Source of the DNA: Dipteris shenzhenensis
Taxonomy: Eukaryota; Polypodiophyta; Polypodiopsida; Gleicheniales
DNA length: 64,000 bases
Direction: 5' to 3' (one strand)
NCBI GenBank assembly: GCA_047967505.1
Contig: CM106538.1
The position numbers were made by a program, and so were the translations under genes. This document shows, one piece after another, positions 32,993 through 42,881 of the stretch. Numbering within the stretch: position 1 is the first letter of the stretch; every line of letters begins with the position of its first letter. Below the pieces are notes generated by a model. That model saw nothing but the letters and a program-made list of their open reading frames with translations. It did not search any database and was not told the origin of the DNA.

Positions 32993-34801
32993 TTGCACTT
33001 CTCTCTTCCCCCCGTCTTGCCACTAATAGCCTCTTGTGCTGGAGCTGATTCATGAACAGGCTGAAGGTCATTTTTGAAGGTGGCTGCCCTGGAGTGTAAT
33101 ATATGCTGGCTGACAAAGCTTTCGTGGTGTTTAGCTTGTATTATTTCTTCTCTATCATCACCGACTCTCCTCAAGACTTGTGAAGAAAGCAGGTGGTCTG
33201 TTCATCGAAAGGTAATCTAAAGAAGGACTATTTCCTGCTGGGCTTAATGAAGCTCAACATTTGAAAGCTGCCAGGAGAAGGATGTCGTGATCAAAAGGAA
33301 CCACGTTTTTTTTTCCAGAAGCTCTTTTAAATTATCGACTTTTGGAAGTTTGTTTGTGGAGCTGCTGGTCGAAGGCTGGTATGCCAGGAAGTACTATTGC
33401 CTCGTCCTTCGTCAGAGGTTTCTCTTCAGTCTATGCGGTTTCTTTCTCAAGGAGGCGGCTGGAGCTCTATTACTCTGCTCTTTATCAGAAGCTTGACAAC
33501 CAGCACGTCGCTGGTTGTTTGAAGGGTGCCTCCAATACGCTTGTCAATCCTATTGCGGCTATTCTCATATATCTCTGAGCCCACGAAACACCTCTGTTTG
33601 ATTTTCCTGCTCTAGCCCAAGGCTCATGAGGTCGCCGTAATCTGCTTTCTCCTCTGCATGACATCGACGGCGCCCTGTTGTCTTAAGGAGGCTATCTACT
33701 CTGTGCCGAAAGAGCTAGAGAAACTCCTTACACTCCATAAGATTTGCACTGTTCACCGTGACGTTTTTTTGGAAGAGTTTGATCATGTTTTGGCTAAGGT
33801 TCTTATCAACCTTCAATAATCAAGTCAACCTTGAAGTTGAGTGCATTTTCCAGCCATCTTCTCTTGGTTGGACATTTGAAAGGGGAGCTTTGTCTATGCC
33901 TTATTTTACTGGCAGTATTTAATTTCATTCTTGGGCTTCAAAGGCGCAACAAGTGTGGCAAAATTTCAATTGAAAATCTTGGTGATCAAGAGGTGTTTTA
34001 TCATGTTTTCTTGGGAAGAGGTTTTCTGATGCGGATGGTGCAAGAGAAGAAGAGAGAATTGAAATCCTCTATTTGGAAGAGGAATGTGCATGTAGCAAGA
34101 GGGGATAATGAAATCCCCTTATTATTTTACATTTTTATGTATTTTTTAAAAAAGCACTTCACATGAGAATGTGCATGGACTTCTCGAAATAGAAAGAGAA
34201 GAATGTATGAAACATTGGCATTTTGTGTTAGAAAATGAAATCCCTACAGAGGGTATCCGGCAGGCAGCGGAAGACTGATAGATGGCCCCTATGAATTACA
34301 TGCGGAATTGTTTCACTATGGAATCAAGCTTCATCAACATGTGTGTACTTCGCAATGAGGGCAAGCCAGCAAATAGACTGTGCTCAAAGACAAATATAGA
34401 AGCAACCCTTATATATTCACAATACAATACCAAAATGTCCTCGCACCTCTAGATCTCTAAGCCCGCGTGCTCCATTGAGCATATGTAGACGCTCTGTCCA
34501 AAGGATCCCTTCTAGCTTACTATCTGGATACCAGCCTAGGTGGGCTGCCACTCTAGCTTAGTTTGCAGCTTCTTCTGGGTCACCTTCTCCTCCTAAATGT
34601 AGGCCCAAGGCTGCCCCTTTGCTGCACCTATCTACTGTCCTGAGGACTGCTCCAACTGATGAGGAAATGGGGCCAAATGCCTCTCCTTTTATGGGCTGAA
34701 GCCCCTTCCCAAAAACCGACCAGAAAGGACGACCCATTCTGCCCCTACCAGCCGACTGGATTGGGGAGGCTATAAGTAGCCCCTCATCTCTCATTTCTTG
34801 C
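32993..34801 (+). mobile_element. Interior of a short-LTR retroelement, non-coding or captured sequence
   Basis: This 1.8 kb between the PBS and the second LTR fragment contains no gag or pol motif that I can find. Frames at 33,287-33,578 and 33,831-34,166 are unrecognised; one stretch near 33,690-33,820 reads like coding sequence (YSVPKELEKLLTLHKI, then EEFDHVLAKVL) interrupted by a stop. It may be a deleted Copia, a TRIM/LARD-like element, or captured host sequence. Confidence 0.4.
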
Positions 34802-34907
34802 TAATCCAATCTTTTGTATAAGAACACACACAAGTTGAAGTGTGTGGTGTGGAAATGAAATCCAATCTTGAAGTTGGATAAGCTCTTGTCGCTTTGTCTC
34901 TCTTGCC
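34802..34907 (+). repeat. Partial second copy of the short LTR
   Basis: TTTTGTATAAGAACACACAC, CAAGTTGAAGTGTGTGGTGT and GAAGTTGGATAAGCTCTTGT match 32,873-32,965 with few differences. It diverges before the terminal CTCTACA. Confidence 0.75.
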
Positions 34908-35706
34908 CTTGTCTTCCATGTTTGAGAGCTTCTACATCTTGAGTGAGCTTCCACATCTCTCTCTCTTGCACTTCCATTTCTCTACAAATTGAAGGTTCAT
35001 GAGGTTCCACATGTGAGGCCGAATGAGGTTGCAATGCTTGAATGTAACACACAATAATGTCTTCCTCTAGAGTATTTTTGAACGACGCACCAATCTAAGA
35101 CAACACTAAAACTGAGCCAAAAATTTCTGCAAGACAAGCAACCGTCAAACATCCCTCAGATTTGTTTCCTGCACGTTCTAGTCTGGAGCTGAGGGATTAG
35201 TGTGAATGAAAGGGCCACTCTTGGGTGCCACTAAGGTGCACCGAACAAGTTGCTCCATACATAGCTGCTGGTCACCAGACCAGTCAAAAGTGAATCTTGG
35301 AAGTGGATTGGCGCTATAGTCCTGCAAGAGAAGTCCCTTTGTAAGTCTATCCCCAGTCACTGTCTTCATGGAGAAGAGGTAGAAGTAGAGACCTTAAGAG
35401 GAGATTAGAACTGATGTCACATCAAAACGTCTGGTACAATTTTTTGAAGAAAACGTCTGGTACAAGGGTTGGAGGGTGGATAAATTCATATAGTCCCCTT
35501 GAGGGTCTTGGCATGATTCTTTTGGAAAGGTGAATATAACCATTAGATTTTAGAGGGAAGTTGAAGAAAGCCTTTAATATGATGTCTGCTGCATATTGGA
35601 CTGAAAAGTGGACATTTATTTTCTCGAGGGTTCATACTAGTTCTGACTTTGTTTGGTCGAATGTTTTAATGATTGTTTGATTTTTCCTGGGTTTAATGCT
35701 ATGCAG
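34908..35706. other. Upstream flank of the kinase gene
   Basis: No first exon for the kinase is recognisable here. The last 30 bases before 35,707 are T-rich and end in TATGCAG, as expected of a 3' splice site. Confidence 0.5.
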
Positions 35707-37038
35707 TGTTGCAGACGATAAGAAGGGTTGGCGGATATTTTCATCAAGAGAGGTACTTAATGCCACAAATAACTTTAGTAACGACAACAAGTTGGGAGAA
35801 GGTGGTTTTGGCAGTGTCTATTGGGGAAGGCTCTCTGATGGTTTACAAGTAAAGCTTCTTTTTTGGACCCATTTCTTCAGAAGCTAGCAGTTGTCTATTG
35901 TGGCAAGAAGGTTAGGGAACATAGAGTAGGATGTTATAATAGACTTGTCTGGAGGCATTTTGACAATGTTACCCTCTTAATCTGTAGATTGCAGTAAAGA
36001 GGTTGAAAGTATGGAGTTCTAAAGCTGAAATGGAATTTGCTGTGGAGGTTGAGATTCTTGGACGGGTTCGCCACAAGAATTTACTGAGTTTGAGGGGATA
36101 TTGCGCAGAAGGACAAGAACGTCTCATTATTTATGACTTCATGCCAAACTTGAGCATTTTATCTCATCTTCATGGACAGTTTGCCGCAGAAGGGCATTTG
36201 GACTGGAAGAAAAGGATGCGTATTGCCATTGGCTCGGCAGAAGGCATTGCGTATGTGCTTTCAATCATATATTGCATATCCATGATGAAGCTCAATTTAA
36301 TCACAATATTTTCAGAATAGACATTTTTATTGCTTTTTTTAAATTTCGTCCTTCCTGATAGGTTTTCTGAACTCTGTTGCTCATATTTGCTGTCTCAGAT
36401 ATCTACATCATTATGCAACTCCTCACATTATTCACAGGGATGTCAAGGCAAGCAATGTCCTCCTGGATTCGAATTTTGAGGCACAGGTTGCAGATTTTGG
36501 TTTTGCAAAGTTAATACCAGAGGGTGCATCTCATGTTACAACTAGAGTAAAAGGTACTCTGGGCTACCTTGCACCAGAGTATGCCCTATTGGGAAAAGTT
36601 TCAGAGAGTTGTGATGTGTATAGTTTCGGCATTTTGCTCTTAGAGCTCATCAGCAGCAGAAAACCAATAGAGAAGCTTGGGTCAGGACAAAGGCGTACCA
36701 TAGTGGAGTGGGCAGCACCATTAGTATTCCAGGGAAAGTTGAGTGAGCTGGTAGATCCAAGGTTGAGAGGCAGGTTTGATGAAGCAGAGTTAAGGCGAGT
36801 CGTTCAAGCAGCAACTATGTGCGCTCAAAATAGCCCTGAAAGAAGGCCAAATATGCTAGAGGTGGTAGAGCTACTAAAAGGGGAAGGTACATTTGAATTT
36901 GGTTTCACAGCGGATGGTGATGATGAAAATAGCGTAACTCTAGAGAGTGTGGAATACGGAGGCAAGTTACTTGCAGAAGATGACGAAGAATCAAATGGTA
37001 ACCATGAGTCAATACCACATGGCAAGCACCGTGGATAA
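35707..37038 (+). CDS. PTI1-like receptor-like cytoplasmic kinase (At3g15890-like), first exon not found
   Basis: Three exons: 35,707-35,848, 35,988-36,250 and 36,399-37,038 (stop TAA), with GT-AG introns of 139 and 148 bp. The spliced frame is about 347 codons. Kinase motifs are complete: glycine loop [17 protein letters not shown] lysine, [16 protein letters not shown] helix [12 protein letters not shown] catalytic loop, [18 protein letters not shown] activation segment and [14 protein letters not shown]. The RD motif and DFG suggest an active Ser/Thr kinase. The wording [17 protein letters not shown] before the kinase resembles Arabidopsis At3g15890. No signal peptide or transmembrane segment is visible. 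The first exon should end in phase 2. Alternatively translation could begin at an ATG at 35,696 without splicing, but the T-rich TATGCAG argues for an intron. The acidic tail (EDDEES) is lineage-variable. This is the only intact-looking host gene in the window. Confidence 0.9.
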
Positions 37039-37969
37039 AGAAGGGGCCATGTTAAACAATAAACTTAAGCCCATTTCTCTAGTCTTCCAGGTAATTAAGA
37101 ATTGGTGCTGCAGAGCTGAGGTCGATGTTTGCAATGCTGCATTAGCCATTTGGGATTTACGTGCAGATTATGATTTTATCAGACAGTACCATATGGTGAA
37201 AATTTTGCAATATTACATGCATCATGCACGGGTTGTAGCCTCTCTGTTTCAGGACAGCAAATGCTGATTTACACAACTTTCTATGATTTTCTGTATTATT
37301 GCCAATGTTATCTAGAAAGAGTAAACTTGTCTAGATGCAAAGGTTTGTGGGCAAGGTGATGTTGATTGCAGCCCATGGGCCATGTGTAGCTAAATGAATG
37401 TAGGACCAGTTAACGTGAGGTGCCACCTCTAAATTGAGCATCACGTTTGGTATTGACATGTGATTTCTTTATTTTTATTTGAGCTGTTTTTCAGAAGTAC
37501 TTTGACTTATTCTGCCTGCAGAGTACCTAGTTTTGCAGCCACCTGAGAAGGATCGTAATACCAAGATGTTCAAATAAGGTCTCAATCCAGAATAGTCTCA
37601 ATTCGCCATATTCTTTCCTTATCTGGATGGATTCCCTGTTGACTCAGCTGTAATGAATGTAAACGGCAGCTTATATGGCATGGATGGAAGCACTTGTCCT
37701 TCATGTTGTGAAAAGCAGTATGTAATATGAAAGTAAATGTCAAGTCTTTCTTGATGCTTCATGTATTTTAAATTGGTGTGTAATATGCTTTGTGCTTCCT
37801 GCTAAGTCTCCTTCTGTGCAACAGCAACTTATATAGCATGGATGGAAGCAGTTGTGCTTCATGTTTTGAAACCAGTATTGTAGTATGAAAGTGGCTTCTA
37901 TGAATTGTGAAGTCTTCCTGATTGCTTCGTGTGCTTTAAATTGGTATGTACTAACTGGTATGTACTAAC
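37039..37969 (+). other. 3' flank of the kinase gene with a 155-bp tandem duplication
   Basis: The first few hundred bases are probably 3' UTR; AATAAAC at about 37,059 is a possible polyadenylation signal. At 37,665-37,945 a block of about 155 bp (CTTATATRGCATGGATGGAA, then TTGTGCTTCATGTT and TTTAAATTGGT) occurs twice. At 37,942-37,969 TGGTATGTACTAAC is duplicated exactly. Confidence 0.65.
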
Positions 37970-38386
37970 GAAGGCTTTTTTGGTCAGCGCAGGATTATGT
38001 TCACAAACCTTTGAAAGCAGGCAGGGATAGAAGGAAGGAGAGGGGGACACCAGGACTGCACACCCTTGTCTATTTCGTTTTTTCCAAGATCCCCTGCACA
38101 ATCTTCCGTCCTCTTCTTCATGTTTTCCGTTCTCTGTCTAGAACTCTGCCAGCCGCATATAGAGCCTTCCTCTTTATTTGATCACACTTTATCTTTTTAC
38201 ATTTTAACCACTCTATCACCATGGGAATACAATTAAACACCAAACCCGACTAACTGCCCATTCTCCCTAGATGCCTCGGATCTTTAGGATTCTCGTCATG
38301 TCCTCCTTCTGGACTCCATAGCGAAGAGTGGTCACAACTCCACACACTAGAACACTCTTTTGCATGAAATAAAATCTAATGTAACA
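37970..38386 (-). mobile_element. Putative gypsy 3' LTR and adjacent polypurine tract
   Basis: Read on the minus strand, a G8 polypurine tract (38,390-38,397) is followed within a few bases by TGTTACATTAG, as at the start of a 3' LTR. Further along are AATAAAGAGG and CTCTATATGCGGC, resembling polyadenylation and TATA signals. The far edge near 37,970 is a guess. It lies downstream of gypsy integrase sequence in the correct order. Confidence 0.45.
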
Positions 38387-38639
38387 TATCCCCCCCCGAC
38401 TGCCAAGTACAGGCGGTAGATGAAGCTGAAATTGTTACTTATTTCACAGTAGGAGCTACACCTCCATTTATTTGGATTTGCATATGCCTGCACTTCTATT
38501 TACATATACCTTTAGGGCAGAATGTGTTTATTGCATCCTTCCCTTAAGCTCCTTTGATTTGTATGTCCATTTGAACCAAAATCATCCTCATAATTTTCTG
38601 GAAGAATTTTATCATTGAACTTTATCATTCATCCTGGCT

Positions 38640-39540
38640 TTCATGATTTTTTGCTGCGCTTAATTTAAGATCAAGGCTTCCTGCCTTTGTTGACCTAGCG
38701 TTTCCAAAATAAACCACCTCCCTGAAAATGCTTTTTCTATATTTGAGTGATGCTCCATAGCCAACCTCAAAGAATGTATTTCTACTCAATTAAGAAGACT
38801 GCCTCTATTCCATGTACTAGATGGAATGTGGTGAAATCCATGGCCACCTTATGAGCGATACAAAGCTCTAGGCAACTGCTTTTCTTATACACAATTGTTC
38901 CTCTCAATCATGTTAGCAATGATGTTGTACATCGTCCCATTGCTCTATTCTGTTAGACCATCAAATTGAGGATAATATGCTGATGAATACATGTGCTTCG
39001 CAGAAAGCTTGGACAGTAAAATTTGCAACGTCTCCCCTATGAATGTGGGGTCATGATCCATTAGAGGGCATCCAAATTGTGAACAAATGTGTTCCACCAA
39101 GAAATTGGCCACCGTCTTAGCACTGTAAACCACCACCCTTTAGCTTCATCACACGTGCTAACAAAATCTGTAGGATAATACTTCTCATGGCAGGAATTGG
39201 TCCCATGAAATTCAGCCCTAATGTTTTGAAAGGGTCTAATGCAAGAATGGGGTGTAGCGGGACTCTTTTCAGGTCTCTTCTCCAAAAAGCTTGATAGGTA
39301 TGGCGAGTGGTACACCATTCCCGAATCTCTCTATGCATACTTGGCCAAAAGCACCCTCCCACCAAAACCTGTTTGCTATGTTTCCATGTGCAAGTGCGCC
39401 CCTCATGTCATGATTCCATCACTTCTTGTGATTCGTCCGGCATTTATCGGTCTTCATTTACGAGGTTTTATGCCACAAAGACTAGTTGCTCGATGAGATT
39501 GAGAGACGAGATTGGGAGTCTTAGCTATGCTCCACCCTGA
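38640..39540 (-). pseudogene. Ty3/gypsy integrase fragment, decayed
   Basis: Minus-strand frames contain GGCFWPSMHREI with a degenerate zinc-binding CTTRHTYQAFWRRDLKRVP stretch, PLHPILALDPFKTLGLNFMGPIP at the start of the integrase core, then VVYSAKTVANFLVEHICSQFG, DHDPTF and YSSAYYPQFDGLTE. After a stop come LPRALY and RLAMEHHSNIEKAF. Motif order and wording are those of plant gypsy elements. Multiple stops and frame changes show it is dead. Confidence 0.8.
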
Positions 39541-40174
39541 GGGTGATAACCGATTTTTCTCTGTTGGATAGCATAGACTAGCAGTCCCCAGGTATAGCAT
39601 AGACCAACAGCCCACAGGGAGATGGCACAGTCGAGACGCGGAGTGAGAGAGATGACAAACCTACAAGTGCGTTGATGCATATATGAGGCTTGGGAATCTT
39701 CCCTCCATGTCCGTTAGACACTCGATGGGGTGATAGTGGCACCTGTCCAATGGAGAGCTATTGTGTTGAGACCACGCAGGTTGACTGATGCTAGCCTTCT
39801 ATCACGGATTTCATCCCTCTACAGCATTGATCACCATTAGAGCCTCTATTTCTTGGACCCTAGTGAACCCAGTTCCTCAAATAGCATAACCATCACAATG
39901 ATACCACATTGTATATTTATATTTCTCTTATTTGGACTTTTTTGGTCTCATAGAGCCTTTGATATTTCAAAGACTTAAATAAAGTTTCTTTCTTTCGTCG
40001 TAGTACCAACCATTTTTGTACAATGTATCCCCCAAGATCCTATAAGCCCTAGCTTTCATAAGCAACTTTTATTATTCCTACTTTGACATTTTACAACTTT
40101 TGTACAATGTATCTCCCAAGAGCCTATAAGCCCTAGCTTTCATAAGCAACTTTTATTGTTCCTACTTGGACATT
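39541..40174. other. Spacer inside the gypsy relic, with an 84-bp tandem duplication
   Basis: No integrase or RNase H motif. From about 40,014 to 40,180 the block TTTGTACAATGTATCYCCCA, CCTATAAGCCCTAGCTTTCA, TAAGCAACTTTTATT occurs twice at an 84-bp offset. Confidence 0.65.
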
Positions 40175-40531
40175 TTACGGGGGTTTTCCTTCTTCTAGGT
40201 AGTTGTATATATACGTTGTATTGTTGACAGCCTCTCGAGACAATGCATCAGCTTGGGCATTTTGTTTCCTGATATCACGTCCAACTATTTGCACAATAGT
40301 TTTGCTTCTTCCTATGGGGACTTGAGGGCCTTGTTGTGCACCCAACAATAAGGAACCCACATTCTTTGAGGCTACCGAGTTTACTACATTTCCCTCTGCA
40401 ACGATCTCCTGACCATGAGGGTTACATAAGCATATTCCTATACTTCCCCTTCTTGTGTTTTCCTTTGAAATGGCTCGCCAAAGAATAAAGTATGCACTAG
40501 CCCACTCAATTTTTGGTGTCGATGTGTGCAC
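40175..40531 (-). pseudogene. Ty3/gypsy RNase H-like fragment
   Basis: The 118-codon minus-strand frame reads GICLCNPHGQEIVAEGNVVN, then SLLLGAQQGPQVPIGRSKTI, VQIVGRDIRKQNAQADALSR. This is the RNase H-like domain located between reverse transcriptase and integrase in many plant gypsy polyproteins. Lying 5' of the integrase fragment on the same strand, it is probably from the same element. Confidence 0.7.
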
Positions 40532-40679
40532 TGTTTTGTATCTGTTTTCTTTTCTTTCTCCTTGGTAAGATTTTCCACATTCTTCGCTACCTCCCTCCTT
40601 GTAAGCATATATGCTAAGGTAGTTTGAGTAGAGTTTTCCAGATAAAAGATAATTGAAATTCTCACAACTCCACTATACA

Positions 40680-41176
40680 CTCACCAAATCTTCCTTCGGA
40701 TACATGATTTTTTTATGAGATATTGTATGATCATTTAATCTTCCAAAACACCCTAGTAGGATTGCCAAATGTTGACGGTCTTTTTCTTACCCCTTGGTCT
40801 AACTGATTTAATACTTACAATTGTTCTGCGTGAGCAAACCGTATGGTGATGGGTGAATAGACACTTGGGCGGATACAAGTAATGCTTGGAATACAAGAAG
40901 CAATAACTTAAATAACACAACCACACACTTGTATTACTCTAACTATTCTATTTGCATTACAAATGGCTCATAGCCGTAGAACCACTACTCAAACACTCTG
41001 ATGATTCTCACTCCTGCTCGCCTTGACTTGATGTTAAGACTTTATGAAAGCCAACTCATCTCAATCCCTCTAGCCTTTGCATGAACAATTTGTATTCAAT
41101 TTCTATGTACTAGACCTTGGACTCACGCTCTAGTAGTTGAGCTATGCTGCCTTCTAAACGTGTTCCTTTAATCTAT
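40680..41176 (-). other. LTR-edge-like sequence and a tRNA-like stretch
   Basis: TGTTGACGGTC at 40,770 is preceded by CTAGTAGGATTGCCAAA. Read on the minus strand this gives an LTR end followed by TTTGGCAATCCTACTAGGG, which could be a primer-binding site of a gypsy 5' LTR. Separately, 41,105-41,165 read on the minus strand gives GGCAGCATAGCTCAACTACT and AGAGCGTGAGTCCAAGG, resembling the 5' half of a tRNA or a tRNA-derived SINE head. Both are suggestive only. Confidence 0.35.
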
Positions 41177-42511
41177 ACCTTATGCATTTCTGCAACCTTG
41201 AATTTAGGCAATCCTACAACAATGTTTTGGGCCTGCATTGATTTAAGTCACTGTACATTAACATGACCAATGCGTTTATGCGAGATATCAATGTCTGCAG
41301 CTACACCAGTCCCATGTGCAAACATTGCTGCACTCAATTCAGGCATGTCCGCATCCAACGTAAACATCTTGCCCTTCTTCTTTCCTTTTACTATCAAGCG
41401 ACCATTATTTTTCATATCCTCAACAAAGCATCCATGAGGATTAAATCTGACCTGCAAGCCCTGCTCAACCATTTGACCAATAGAAACCAGGTTCTTGGTG
41501 ATATTCGGGACATGAAAGACATCAGACAGATATTTCTTTTTCCCATCCTGTATAGACAAAGGAATTTTACCAATCTATACAATAGGATGTGCAATATCAT
41601 CACCAGTCTCCACAAATCCTGGTCTATCCATTTTCCTTGCATCCTGCATCCATTCTGCATGACCTGTCATGTGGTTTGACACACCTGATTCAACATACCA
41701 CACATCATTTCGTTCTTTTGCACTTGTCACAGAATTGGTCATGTGCTACACCATAAATAGATTCTCATTTCTATCATCACCATGTCTACTAGAAGACACA
41801 TAATTGCATTGCTGCAATTTTCCATTCAAAATGTGATTCTAATTTTTGTAGCAGTCTTTAGCCATATGACCCATTTTACCACAGTAGCAGCATTCAACAT
41901 TGCTGTTTGCATTTTGGCCTCTTTGCCATCCACCACGACCTCTTTGGCTCCCCCTACCTCTAGAGTTACCACGTCCTCCTCCATAGGACTGGTTTTCTTG
42001 ATTTTGCTGCATATTCTCATTTCTATCACGGCCTCCAGATTGGCCTGCTCTACCTCTACCTCTACCTCTTCCAGCATTTGGGTAGAAGATATTTCTTTTG
42101 AAGTTCCTCCTAAAGAAGATGCACCAACATTTCTCTGCTCTTCAGAAATTAGAAGACTCTGAGCAAACAACTCCACAAAATCAAGAAATTTTTCACAAAT
42201 GGCAATGGATGTCCGGAACTATGCATAACCCTTTCCTAGACTATTCAAGGTCACATAAACTAAATCATCATCTTCCACTGGCAACCCAATGGAAGCAAGT
42301 GCATCTGCAATTTTCTTCACCTTCATGTGGTAGTCATTGATGCTCATATTTTCTCTCTGCACACTGTGCAACTCCTACTTGAGCTACATTTTTGTGGCTT
42401 GCATATTTGTGCTGTACATTTTTGCCAAAGTATCCCATGCCTCCTTTGGCGTAATTGCATCCTGAATATGCATAATGATAGAATCTGAATACTGATAGAC
42501 ATCTAGTACAT
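41177..42511 (-). pseudogene. Copia family-2 gag-protease fragment (copy X)
   Basis: This aligns with 46,464-47,790 of copy Z on the same strand: part of gag, the glycine/arginine-rich segment, zinc knuckle, protease motif (WYVESGVSNHMTG) and the GAG-pre-integrase entry (ISHKRIGHVNV). It breaks off at both ends; on the right it stops exactly where the plus-strand LTR of copy Y begins. Stops occur within it. The protease has Glu where the catalytic Asp is expected. Confidence 0.85.
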
Positions 42512-42863
42512 TGTTGAGATTTCGAGCTGCACTCGTGATATGCCAGGGTGACCGTTGTGCATTTATGTCACTGACTTGTTAGCTGCAGATGCGGTTGGTA
42601 CACCGCCCATGAATAATAGCTGGATGACAGCTATCCTTATGTACTCTAGTTCATGGCTCAATTAGTATGCCACCTTAGTTAGCTGAGTTTGGTTTGAGAC
42701 CCACATATAGGGTTCTTCTATTTCTTTGTACTAGAGTTCTTTTGGCAATCACAACTAAGAAGACGGAAACTCTTTTCAGCCTCCACCTTTGTGTGTATTC
42801 CTCCATTATGTATGTGAGAAAGCCGCAAGTGAGACTCCTTCCTTCTCTCCCACTATCTTCACA
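42512..42863 (+). mobile_element. Copia family-2 LTR, plus orientation (352 bp)
   Basis: It starts TGTTGAGAT and ends CTTCACA, next to a PBS. It is the reverse complement of 48,548-48,900 with scattered differences, and is the 5' LTR of copy Y. Confidence 0.9.
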
Positions 42864-42881
42864 TGGTATCAGAGCCTGGTT
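42864..42881 (+). promoter_or_regulatory. Primer-binding site of copy Y
   Basis: TGGTATCAGAGCCTGGTT directly follows the LTR, matching the initiator-methionine tRNA 3' end. Confidence 0.9.

Noticed and set aside
41105-41165. A functional tRNA gene.
   Set aside because: Only the 5' half resembles a tRNA; no T-arm or acceptor closure is seen.
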